From positions 372,001 through 436,000 of the forward strand of contig CAVZBY010000005.1 of the NCBI GenBank assembly GCA_963773685.1: DNA of 64,000 bases, in the 5' to 3' direction. Shown here piece by piece: positions 1 through 6,725 of the stretch; within the stretch, counting starts at the first letter, position 1, and every line of letters begins with the position of its first letter. The DNA is from JALHVH01 sp963773685. Its GTDB lineage: Bacteria; Acidobacteriota; Aminicenantia; Aminicenantales; Saccharicenantaceae. The translations under genes were made by a program, and so were the position numbers. The notes below the pieces were generated by a model. That model made no database searches and had not been told where the DNA came from. It saw nothing but the letters and a program-made list of their open reading frames with translations.

Positions 1-636
1 GTAGCAGGAGGCCCAGCCGCGGAGTTCTTCGCAGCTATAATCACTCCGCCTATAGTCAAACGGCGCGATAAATGGATCGAGTCATTAGGCAAAGATATAG
101 CTGCCCTTCAAGAGAAGATTGAAGAATTTAATATTGAAGACCTCCAAAACAACGATCAGTTCATTACTGCCGTTATGCATGCTACTAATACCGCCTCAAA
201 GAATCACGATCAAGAAAAGCTGGAAGCACTAAGGAACGCGATATTGAACGTTGCACTGAAGGTTGAGCCAGACGAAGACCTTCAGATAATATTCCTAAAC
301 TATATTGATGAGTTAACCCGATGGCACCTAAGAATATTATCCTTTTTTTCATCTCCATCCGAGTGGTACAAACGGCACGACATTAAAAGAAAAGAATATG
401 TTATGGGGGGCCCGTCAAACGCTCTTGAAGATGCATTTCAAGAGCTGCGAGGAAACAGAGGCTTTTATGATCAACTAATAAAAGACCTCTATTCAAGAGG
501 ATTATTTACGATCGAGTCGCTTCATGTCGGGATGTCTCCTCAAGGAATCTATGCCTCTCGTACATCTGAAACGGGGGACAGATTTATTAAATTTATAACA
601 GCGCCTATCGACAGAGAATCGGGTGAAATGGGCTAA
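1..636 (+). CDS. Uncharacterised protein, 5'-truncated by the window edge
   Basis: The frame is open from base 1 to a TAA at 634-636, giving 211 codons with the start outside the window. The visible N-terminal part has a Pro/Ile-rich patch (TPPIVKRRDKW) followed by a Lys/Glu-rich helical segment that could form a coiled coil, then a mostly helical, hydrophilic domain. I see no catalytic motif and do not recognise the family. Base composition is clearly more AT-rich than the genes after 5 kb, which suggests acquisition. It is followed within 5 bases by the first copy of the shared intergenic repeat, so it is probably the first visible member of the cassette-like array. Confidence 0.7.
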   Translation, partial: VAGGPAAEFFAAIITPPIVKRRDKWIESLGKDIAALQEKIEEFNIEDLQNNDQFITAVMHATNTASKNHDQEKLEALRNAILNVALKVEPDEDLQIIFLNYIDELTRWHLRILSFFSSPSEWYKRHDIKRKEYVMGGPSNALEDAFQELRGNRGFYDQLIKDLYSRGLFTIESLHVGMSPQGIYASRTSETGDRFIKFITAPIDRESGEMG

Positions 637-640
637 TAAA

Positions 641-690
641 TGAGGCCGGGGGCCTTTCGGCCCCCACGCGGGGCGCCCTCGAGGGGCGAC
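641..690 (+). repeat. Cassette-associated palindromic repeat, copy A
   Basis: Begins TGAGGCC, contains the hairpin GGGGGCC-TTTC-GGCCCCC (646-665) and ends with GCGCCCTCGAGGGGCG (673-688), itself a dyad around CTCGAG. The same order of blocks recurs after the next four genes (copies B-E). No T-tract follows, so it is not a standard intrinsic terminator. Confidence 0.75.
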
Positions 691-777
691 GAGGGTCCGA
701 TGGCGGAGAGATCAGGGCGGGGAAGGTGAAGAGGAATTAAGGTTAAGGTTTAGTATTGAGAATGAGGAGGAGCATTG

Positions 778-1248
778 ATGGATAACGGAGAAAAAGCCCT
801 TTTTTCTGTTTATGCAGAAGCAAAGGATTATGACAAGCCTCTTTATCTTATCAATCTTACTTTTGCCAGACTCATCGAAGACGTGGTGATCCCGTTTGAT
901 AAAGGGGAATCTTTTATTATCGACGGGGTATCTCTTGATAAAAAGCAAATATTGCGCTTGAAGATATTGCAGCAGAAAGAGAAGTTTCTAACTGCGTTTT
1001 GTGATTTACACCATGGAATGAGGAGAAGAGAAAAGGAGCTACAGAAAACGCTTGGGGAACAATATCACATAAGATTGGATGCGGCCTTCCGAGAGGGCTG
1101 TGAAGATGTCACTTCACAAATGCTAAAAGCATACAAGTTGAAAATAAAGCCCAGTTTGGTAAGCAGTCTAATTGAAAACCCGGAGCTAATAAGGATTGCA
1201 TCGGATTTCTTTGTGGAAAGCATAAAAGCTCTCGGCAAGCCTTATTAA
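778..1248 (+). CDS. Uncharacterised small protein (156 aa)
   Basis: ATG at 778 is chosen over the in-frame TTG at 775 because GAGGAGG lies at 764-770, a good ribosome-binding distance. The product is soluble, with an N-terminal mixed alpha/beta stretch and a highly charged C-terminal helical half (RRREKELQK region). No signal peptide, membrane segment or recognisable domain is visible. AT-rich like its neighbours. It sits alone between repeat copies A and B, with its own ribosome-binding site, as a cassette gene would. Confidence 0.7.
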   Translation: MDNGEKALFSVYAEAKDYDKPLYLINLTFARLIEDVVIPFDKGESFIIDGVSLDKKQILRLKILQQKEKFLTAFCDLHHGMRRREKELQKTLGEQYHIRLDAAFREGCEDVTSQMLKAYKLKIKPSLVSSLIENPELIRIASDFFVESIKALGKPY

Positions 1249-1250
1249 AG

Positions 1251-1300
1251 TGAGGCCGGGGGGCCACGTTGCCCCCTAAGCGGGACGCCCTCGAGGAGCT
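1251..1300 (+). repeat. Cassette-associated palindromic repeat, copy B
   Basis: Starts TGAGGCCGGGG two bases after the TAA of the preceding gene, has the hairpin GGGGGGC-CACGTT-GCCCCC with a loop different from copy A, and ends GCGGGACGCCCTCGAGGAGC. The stem is kept while the loop changes, which favours a structural role. Confidence 0.75.
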
Positions 1301-1325
1301 AGAAAGACGTTATTAGGAGGGTCGC

Positions 1326-1769
1326 ATGGAAAAGATGAATGAAGTTCTTAATACTCTTGAACATTTTAAAGAGATACCACGACTCCAATATGATTACTTT
1401 AAGCACCTCTCGACGATAAGCACTGCTTCTATAGGTGCAGTTATGGCATTTGTGGTCAAGTTGTTTTCTTCGTCCGCAATAGAGATTCTAGCTGGGCTGT
1501 CCGTTGTCTCATTTCTTATATGCATATTCTACTGTCTGTCTGGAATGACTGAACCTGCAAATATGATCATTTATATGTCATCCATCCACTCTACGGCTCT
1601 TTCTGAAGAGGGGGCACCCAGTTTGATAAAGGGACTAGTCGAGCTAGAAGACAAAATAAAGTCGCGCGGCCGTATTATGACGAAGGCTTATCATGTGACA
1701 AGATATTCGTTCTTATTAGGAATCATATTTGTCTTGGCTTACGCTACTGTGGTGGTTATAAAGAAGTGA
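1326..1769 (+). CDS. Small integral membrane protein of unknown function (147 aa)
   Basis: ATG at 1326 follows AGGAGGG at 1315-1321. Two hydrophobic helices lie at about residues 31-48 and 54-75 and a third at about 124-144, with a charged cytoplasmic-type stretch between (EDKIKSRGR). This 2+1 helix layout resembles SMODS/SLATT-like or other small effector membrane proteins, but I see no specific motif and do not assign it. The TGA stop is formed by the first bases of repeat copy C. AT-rich, single-gene unit between copies B and C. Confidence 0.7.
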   Translation: MEKMNEVLNTLEHFKEIPRLQYDYFKHLSTISTASIGAVMAFVVKLFSSSAIEILAGLSVVSFLICIFYCLSGMTEPANMIIYMSSIHSTALSEEGAPSLIKGLVELEDKIKSRGRIMTKAYHVTRYSFLLGIIFVLAYATVVVIKK

Positions 1770-1816
1770 GGCCGGGTGCCCTGCGGCCCCCTCGCGGGAC
1801 GCGCTCGAGGAGCCGG
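1767..1816 (+). repeat. Cassette-associated palindromic repeat, copy C
   Basis: TGAGGCC begins exactly at the stop codon of the preceding gene, so the repeat supplies the TGA. Hairpin GGGTGCC-CTGC-GGCCCCC, then GCGGGACGCGCTCGAGGAGC, which has one change from the other copies. Confidence 0.75.
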
Positions 1817-1862
1817 AGATTATGGAGTCAAAGGAGTACGGGCGAACAGAACGGAGGTTGAC

Positions 1863-2330
1863 ATGAACATCCCAGAGTTTCTAGACCTCGCAACGGAAAT
1901 CGAACTCATGGCGTCGGAGCTCTATAAGCTACTCGCAGCCAATGTAAATGATCCCCCAATATCGGTACAGCTCGAAAAGTTATCCAACGAAGAGGTCAAC
2001 CACGCGAATATCCTCCAAGCAGGGAAAACCTATTATGAGTCCATGCCCGATCTCTTCGCCGGGCTAAAAGTTGATGAGCAAGACGCCCGAGAATCGCTCA
2101 AGGAAGCCAACGGACATCACGCTCTTTTTCTCCAAAAGAAGGCCCCGATACTGCGGCAGCTTCAGATGATGCTCGAACTCGAGAAACGATTCGAAAGCAT
2201 TCATCTGGACACTTCCGTAAAGATAAGCGATGAAGCACTAAAAGCGCTGTTTCTGGGCCTCAAAAATGGCGACCATTCGCACTTCATGATGTTGACAGCT
2301 TTCATTGACATGCTCCAGGAGAAGCCATAA
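1863..2330 (+). CDS. Ferritin-like (rubrerythrin-type) diiron-domain protein
   Basis: ATG 1863 is preceded by GGAGG at 1854-1858; longer in-frame starts upstream would run through repeat C and are rejected. The 155-aa helical protein shows the pattern of a four-helix ferritin-like bundle: an acidic first helix (ATEIELMASELY), an ExxH pair (NEEVNHANIL, about residues 47-56), a third helix with LELEKRFESIH and a terminal GDHSHF segment. Glu/His in these positions are the usual diiron ligands. A role in peroxide or iron handling is likely from the family, but no partner gene is adjacent. It is a stand-alone gene between repeat copies C and D. Confidence 0.7.
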   Translation: MNIPEFLDLATEIELMASELYKLLAANVNDPPISVQLEKLSNEEVNHANILQAGKTYYESMPDLFAGLKVDEQDARESLKEANGHHALFLQKKAPILRQLQMMLELEKRFESIHLDTSVKISDEALKALFLGLKNGDHSHFMMLTAFIDMLQEKP

Positions 2331-2345
2331 GAACTTAGCTGGGGA

Positions 2346-2395
2346 GAAGCCAGGGGCCTTGCATCCCCCTCGCAGGACGCCCTCGAGGGGCGGTT
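2346..2395 (+). repeat. Cassette-associated palindromic repeat, copy D (diverged)
   Basis: The left end has drifted (AGAAGCC for TGAGGCC) but AGGGGCC-TTGCAT-CCCCCT and the block GCAGGACGCCCTCGAGGGGC are kept in the same order and spacing as in copies A-C. Confidence 0.65.
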
Positions 2396-2451
2396 CGGCC
2401 TATAGCTGGGAAGATGAGTACGGAGAGGGTGAAGAAGAATTGGGGGGGGTA

Positions 2452-2799
2452 ATGATGAACGGTTTCAAGATAACAACGTGCTTTTTTTGCGGGAACCAGG
2501 CTTTATCCTATGACTTTGTTGACGAGGCCATTCCTAACGAAGCAATCCGGCTTGGAGGCATAAAGTACGATTACTGTAAAGGAGGTTGTCCTCCATACGC
2601 AATTCCGGGAGATATATTTCTTTGGTTTCAAGCAATGAAGTCGTCAGGCGTCCTTGATAAGAGTCTTATGGATAGAATGATCTCCACGCTTAAGAAACAC
2701 ACGGAGGCGCACGAATATGAGGCCTCAGCGTTCTTTAAGATTGATGAGAACATCGTTAGGGAAGCTTGGGGGCTTGGCATTAAGAGGGAAAAGGGATGA
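2452..2799 (+). CDS. Small protein with CxxC/CxxxC metal-binding pattern
   Basis: The start is ATG 2452 (an ATG also follows at 2455), behind a G-rich stretch; an upstream reading frame through repeat D is not credible. The 115-aa product has an N-terminal CFFCG and a CKGGC about 30 residues later, a spacing that could hold zinc, followed by a helical C-terminal half. No known family recognised. The TGA stop (2797-2799) is the first triplet of repeat copy E. Single-gene unit, AT-rich. Confidence 0.65.
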   Translation: MMNGFKITTCFFCGNQALSYDFVDEAIPNEAIRLGGIKYDYCKGGCPPYAIPGDIFLWFQAMKSSGVLDKSLMDRMISTLKKHTEAHEYEASAFFKIDENIVREAWGLGIKREKG

Positions 2800-2832
2800 G
2801 GCCTGGGGCCTTTACGGGCCTCATAGAGATAG
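2797..2832 (+). repeat. Cassette-associated palindromic repeat, copy E (partial)
   Basis: TGAGGCCTGGGGCC-TTTAC-GGGCCTC keeps the left block and hairpin, but the GCGGGACGCCCTCGAGG right half is absent. It is the last copy and may mark the array end. Confidence 0.6.
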
Positions 2833-2944
2833 ATGGTGGGGAAGCTGATTAATTCTCATTTTCTCAATCTTATGTCCGGATCCACGACTAAACAAATGGT
2901 GGGAGAGGTGTATATGACGATAAGGGGGGCGAGAGGAGGCGCCC

Positions 2945-4333
2945 ATGAAGTCTTCCCCTTTCGATCCCTCTGATCTCGGGATCATCGATTTGAATGCCGT
3001 TATCGTCGCTCAGGCCCCCGTAGGGATTTACGTTATGTCGGAGAGAGGCTTCGAATTTCTCAACCCCGCCTGCGAAAAGATTACCGGACTCTCACTTGAA
3101 TATCTCCAAACTTGCGGACGGGAGTTCCTGAACCACCTCCATCCGGAAGACAGAGAGTTCGTCTTGGAGAGATATCAAGCAAGAAGGGAAGGGAAGCCCG
3201 CTCCCCCCACCCATCGCGCTAGGCTGATGGCCAAAAATGGAACCGTCAAACATCTGGAGTTTGACACGGCTTCGCTTCCGGGAAGGAAGGGTACCGTTAT
3301 CGGTATCCTTAGAGATGTAACCAAAGAGAAACTCGGCGAAGATAAGCTGCGGGAAAGCGAAGCGCGGTTCAGAAACCTCGTGGAGAGGGCCAATGAAGGC
3401 GTGGTTATCGTCCAGGATGCGAAAATCAAGTACATCAATCCTTACATGGAAGAACTCTGCGGATTCTCGCACGATGAGTTTATCGACAAGCCCTTCTATA
3501 ACTTCGTCGCCACGGATTATGCCGAGATGATGATCGAGTTGAATAAACGGCGCATGGCCGGGGACCAAGTTGTCTTAAACTACGAGGCTGCATTAAAAAA
3601 TAACCGTTCTCTTCGAGTTCCCGTCGATATCAATATCAACGAGTTCCTGAGCGAAGGCAAAAGGACCTTCTTGGTGATCATCCACGATATCACCAGGCAC
3701 AAGGATGTCGAGGAAGAGCTCCGGGCGGCCCTTGATAGACTCAGACATGCGATGAACGGAACGATCCAAGCGATAAGCATGATCTTGGAAAAGAGAGATC
3801 CCTATACAGCGGGCCATCAGCGCCGCGTCGCCGACCTGGCGCGAACCATAGCGACCAAGATGAGCTTATCTAATGAACAAAAGGAAGCCATTCGAATATC
3901 GGGGCAGATCCATGACATAGGCAAGATCTCCGTCCCGACTGAGATACTGACCAAGCCCACGGCCCTTACGGCTTCCGAATTCGAGCTCATCAAGACTCAT
4001 CCGAAGATAGCCTACGATATTTTGAAAAACATAGACTTTCCCTGGACCATCGCTGATATCGTCTATCAGCATCACGAAAGGCTCGATGGCTCGGGCTATC
4101 CTCAGGGCCTAAAGGATGACCAAATCCTTGTGGAAGCTAAAATCCTGGCCGTAGCGGATGTCACAGAAGCGATGGTATCCGATAGGCCCTATAGAGCGGC
4201 GCGGACGCTGGAAGAAGCACTGGCCGAACTTATACAAAAAGGGGGGACGTGTTACGATCCTGCCGTCGTTGAAGTGTGCATCAAGTTGTTTAAGGAAGAA
4301 GGATTCAATTTCCATGAACAGGTACAGCTTTAA
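2945..4333 (+). CDS. PAS-PAS-HD-GYP cyclic-di-GMP phosphodiesterase
   Basis: A 462-aa cytoplasmic signalling protein starting at ATG 2945 behind GAGGAGG. Two PAS sensor domains occupy about residues 20-125 and 135-255, each ending in the typical G-x-(I/L)-x-D-(I/V)-T segment. The HD-GYP domain follows (about 285-450), with GHQRRV, HDIGK and HHERLDGSGYP all intact, so metal binding and hydrolysis of c-di-GMP should be possible. No receiver or membrane segment is present; the PAS domains presumably sense a ligand or redox state. It is the first gene after the cassette array and lies upstream of the integrase remnant. Confidence 0.9.
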   Translation: MKSSPFDPSDLGIIDLNAVIVAQAPVGIYVMSERGFEFLNPACEKITGLSLEYLQTCGREFLNHLHPEDREFVLERYQARREGKPAPPTHRARLMAKNGTVKHLEFDTASLPGRKGTVIGILRDVTKEKLGEDKLRESEARFRNLVERANEGVVIVQDAKIKYINPYMEELCGFSHDEFIDKPFYNFVATDYAEMMIELNKRRMAGDQVVLNYEAALKNNRSLRVPVDININEFLSEGKRTFLVIIHDITRHKDVEEELRAALDRLRHAMNGTIQAISMILEKRDPYTAGHQRRVADLARTIATKMSLSNEQKEAIRISGQIHDIGKISVPTEILTKPTALTASEFELIKTHPKIAYDILKNIDFPWTIADIVYQHHERLDGSGYPQGLKDDQILVEAKILAVADVTEAMVSDRPYRAARTLEEALAELIQKGGTCYDPAVVEVCIKLFKEEGFNFHEQVQL

Positions 4334-4357
4334 TGATGACATCGGCTCGATAAAAAT

Positions 4358-4779
4358 GTGCCGCATCAGCGAGATCCCCGCAGATTCGATCGTGTTCTTC
4401 AGCCCAGATACTTCGGGCTTCTCAAGACGATGTTCAATTATGTGATCTCCAAGGGCAAGCACCCTGGCCCGAATCCCCTAAAGGACGTGAAGCCCTACAT
4501 CGTGGACCGCCGGCGCCGGTCCTACTCGCCCGATGAGCTCAAGGCGGTCGTCAAGGCGGCCGCGAAGCTCGAGAAAGTCCCCGGGGCCCGGGATCTCGCC
4601 CTCTAGGCCAAGAGGATCGTGCAGCTGCTCCTCTAATCGGGGATGAGATTCGGGGAGGCATTTTTTTAAATGGGGGGCATTCCAAGGTTGAGACGACGCT
4701 CCGGTACCTCCATGAAGATCTCGGCCGGATGAGGAAGGCCGTGGAGATCGTCGAGGAGAAGACCCGGGGGAAATCTTGA
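4358..4779 (+). pseudogene. Degenerate tyrosine recombinase (phage-type integrase)
   Basis: Three recognisable pieces remain in order. First, a core-binding segment (LLKTMFNYVISKGK ... NPLKDVKP) and the start of the catalytic domain (SYSPDELKAVV), open to a TAG at 4603-4605. Second, box I of the catalytic domain in the same frame, SGMRFGEA (about 4637-4660) with the catalytic Arg, flanked by stops. Third, in another frame, GGHSKVETTLRYLHEDLGRMRKAV (pieces from 4672 on) with the nucleophile Tyr, ending at TGA 4777-4779. The middle of the domain with Lys and HxxR is deleted and the N-terminus is missing. It lies 140 bp from tRNA-Ala. Confidence 0.8.
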
Positions 4780-4919
4780 TAATCCGGGCCTGTTCTGCTA
4801 TCCTCAGGCCGTCCTCTTCCCCTGGTAGGGGAGGGGCCTTTGGCGAGACTTGGTCAAGATGAATGACCTCGTCAAAGTTAAATATCTGATAATAAAGAAA
4901 TATACAGCGCGCTATACGT

Positions 4920-4995
4920 GGGCGGTTAGCTCAGTTGGGAGAGCGCGGCGTTCGCAACGCTGAGGTCGGGAGTTCGAGTCTCCTACCGTCCACCA
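4920..4995 (+). tRNA. tRNA-Ala (anticodon CGC)
   Basis: A complete cloverleaf can be drawn. The acceptor GGGCGGT/ACCGTCC includes the G3-U70 pair that marks alanine tRNAs. The D arm is GCTC...GAGC, the anticodon stem CGGCG/CGCTG with loop TTCGCAA (anticodon CGC), the T arm GGGAG-TTCGAGT-CTCCT, the discriminator A, and an encoded CCA at 4993-4995. It reads GCG codons. Its T-arm sequence is repeated at 17067-17083. Confidence 0.95.
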
Positions 4996-5183
4996 TCTTA
5001 TTCTCTTTGAGATTTCAATCACTTACCCTGATTCTTCTTTTTAGCCTGAGTTATCCAAACTGAGCCATTTTTGGCGGTTTTGTCCACACCGTGTGGTCCG
5101 GGGACTTGTTTACCCTCCCGCCCGGACGCGCTGAGCAAGCCGATTTCCAAGCCGCCCAGAGGGGAGGTCACTTTATGGATTGA
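4996..5183. other. Intergenic stretch after the tRNA, nothing recognised
   Basis: No gene-like frame with codon usage of the region is visible. A near-palindrome CCACACCGTGTGG lies at about 5084-5096. The remaining part up to 5306 is the duplicated leader described separately. Confidence 0.5.
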
Positions 5184-5306
5184 CTTCGGACTTTTGCGGC
5201 GTTATGATTCAGCCAGCAAGAGATCGGGGGAAATCGTAGGCAACCTATTCGGAATATCTCTCTTTGCCGTATCCACGTCTCTGAATCGGTTCAAAAGGAG
5301 GGGTCC
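5184..5306 (+). promoter_or_regulatory. Duplicated leader, copy 1 (upstream of NTF2-fold gene)
   Basis: Aligns with 6013-6132 over its whole length and ends in the same way: GGCAACCT...CGGAATATC, TTTGCCGTA, TCTCTGAATCG, TTCAAAAGGAG, then the start codon. The shared AAAAGGAG is the ribosome-binding site. The conservation covers non-coding bases, so promoter or 5'-UTR control common to both genes is plausible. Confidence 0.6.
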
Positions 5307-5810
5307 ATGAAAACGAAATTTTCCGTAGTATGCCTGGCCGTGCTTTTTCTGCTCATGGTGTTCACTCAGGGCTACGCGCAAAAGCCAAAGTTGGACCTTA
5401 AGAAGGTCGCGGACAAGATCATCAAAACGATGAAGTCCTCGGATCCCGTAGCCGTCGCCAACCTCTATGCGCCGGACGCCGTCATGATCCAGGCGGACTT
5501 GTCGTCGCCAATGCACGGCCGTGAGGCCCTTTTAGAATATTATAAGGGGTTCTATAGGGCCTTCCCGGACTTTAAGGTCGATTTTTCTGTGGTCGCATTC
5601 TCCAGCGACACGATTGTCTTTGAAGGCGTGGGAAGCGGAACATTCACGGCTCCCCTGGCCACACCGGAAGGCGAAGTGGCGCCCACGGGCAATAAGGTTA
5701 GTTTCAAGGCTGTGTTCATCGCTAAAATCTCACCGGATGGGCTGGTTGCCGAAGACAGGTCCTACTTCGACAATCTGGCGTTTATGAAGCAACTGGGCTT
5801 GCTCAAGTAG
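5307..5810 (+). CDS. Secreted NTF2-like (SnoaL/ketosteroid-isomerase fold) protein
   Basis: 167 aa with a cleavable signal peptide (hydrophobic to about residue 24, cut after QGYA). The rest has the layout of the NTF2-like fold: an N-terminal helix with VADKIIKTMKSSDPVAVANLYAP-type sequence, where 'one catalytic-cone helix then DAVMI' is typical of SnoaL, followed by strands ending in the EDRSYFDNLAFM segment also typical of SnoaL polyketide-cyclase-like proteins. The substrate cannot be told. ATG 5307 follows AAAAGGAG. It is one of two secreted NTF2-fold genes in tandem, sharing the leader. Confidence 0.75.
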   Translation: MKTKFSVVCLAVLFLLMVFTQGYAQKPKLDLKKVADKIIKTMKSSDPVAVANLYAPDAVMIQADLSSPMHGREALLEYYKGFYRAFPDFKVDFSVVAFSSDTIVFEGVGSGTFTAPLATPEGEVAPTGNKVSFKAVFIAKISPDGLVAEDRSYFDNLAFMKQLGLLK

Positions 5811-6012
5811 TCATAGTCATTAAGCGAATTGGGGTCGGAGCCTAAGGCCTCTCTATATGGAGGCCGTGCGGAAAGGCCGTTCAACGGCCCGGATTCCCCG
5901 CTCTAGAGTCAGGATTAAGCGGGTGTACGCAATTCTTGTGACACCGGTATGACACGGCGGAGTGGTTTACCTACTCACGCCGGGGAGCCGCCCTGTCCTT
6001 CGAATTGACATT
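5811..6012. other. Intergenic stretch with GC-rich dyads
   Basis: Two inverted repeats follow the gene: GGCCTC-TCTATAT-GGAGGCC (about 5846-5865) and AAGGCCGTT-CAACGGCC (about 5873-5890). Neither has a T-tract, so a terminator is possible but not shown. No gene seen. Confidence 0.4.
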
Positions 6013-6132
6013 GGCTCTTTCCGGTGGTATAGGTTGACCTGCAAGAGATTGGGGGGAGTCGAAGGCAACCTTCACGGAATATCCCTTTTTGCCGTACCCT
6101 TGTCTCTGAATCGATTCAAAAGGAGCGGTTCC
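6013..6132 (+). promoter_or_regulatory. Duplicated leader, copy 2
   Basis: Second copy of the 5184-5306 leader with scattered substitutions and small gaps. It keeps GGCAACCTT, CGGAATATC, TTTGCCGTA, TCTCTGAATCG and the ribosome-binding block TTCAAAAGGAG directly before ATG 6133. Confidence 0.6.
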
Positions 6133-6600
6133 ATGAAACGCATTGCTTTTGCAGTCTGCGTGGTTGCCTTGGTCTTGGCAGTCGCCGCCTGGGCACAGGC
6201 GCCGGTTCAACCAAAGAGCGGGAGCGCGGAACAGGAGTTGATAAAGCTGGAGAAGGAATGGGCCGATGCCCTGGTCAAGTCCGACTTGGCATTCCTTGAC
6301 ACGATTTTAGCGGATGATTATATGTCAACGGACTCCGAAGGGACCGTGGGGAACAAGGCCCAGGAAATCGCGACCTTAAAATCTGGCGATTACGTGCTCG
6401 TATCTACGGTGCTGGATAATATCAAGGTCCACGTATATGGAGACGCGGCAGTGTATTTTGGCCGGAGTACCGACAAAGCCCAGTTCAACGGCAAGGATAT
6501 CAGCGGTCAGTATCAATGGACGGATACCTGGATTAGAAATGGCGGCCGCTGGCAGTGCGTGGCGTCGCACGGCTCGAAAATTGCTCAGAAGAAACTATAA
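6133..6600 (+). CDS. Secreted DUF4440/NTF2-like protein
   Basis: 155 aa; signal peptide cut after AWAQ (about residue 22). The mature part is a classic DUF4440 arrangement: EQELIKLEKEWADALVKSD, then FLDTILADDYMSTDSEG, then DIKVHVYGDAAV-like strands and a final RNGGRWQCVASHGS. The fold is that of the NTF2 superfamily, often periplasmic in these bacteria; catalytic function unknown. A longer frame upstream would translate the duplicated leader and is rejected in favour of ATG 6133 behind AAAAGGAG. Tandem with the related gene at 5307. Confidence 0.8.
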   Translation: MKRIAFAVCVVALVLAVAAWAQAPVQPKSGSAEQELIKLEKEWADALVKSDLAFLDTILADDYMSTDSEGTVGNKAQEIATLKSGDYVLVSTVLDNIKVHVYGDAAVYFGRSTDKAQFNGKDISGQYQWTDTWIRNGGRWQCVASHGSKIAQKKL

Positions 6601-6725
6601 TTCTCCGGCTTTTTCAGTCGGTTTGGCAGGCTCTCGAGGAATTTGCAATGAGCGGATCGATTGACCATGACCGGCGGCGGATGATATCATGACACCAGGT
6701 GATAAGAGGTCCGGGAACGAGGAAA

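Noticed and set aside
641..690. Intrinsic terminator in the cassette repeat
   Set aside because: The hairpin is strong but no T-tract follows in any of the copies, and sequence outside the stem is conserved too.
641..2832. Standard integron attC sites
   Set aside because: I could not find the inverse-core GTT/AAC pairs at the repeat ends; kept only as attC-like architecture pending a model search.
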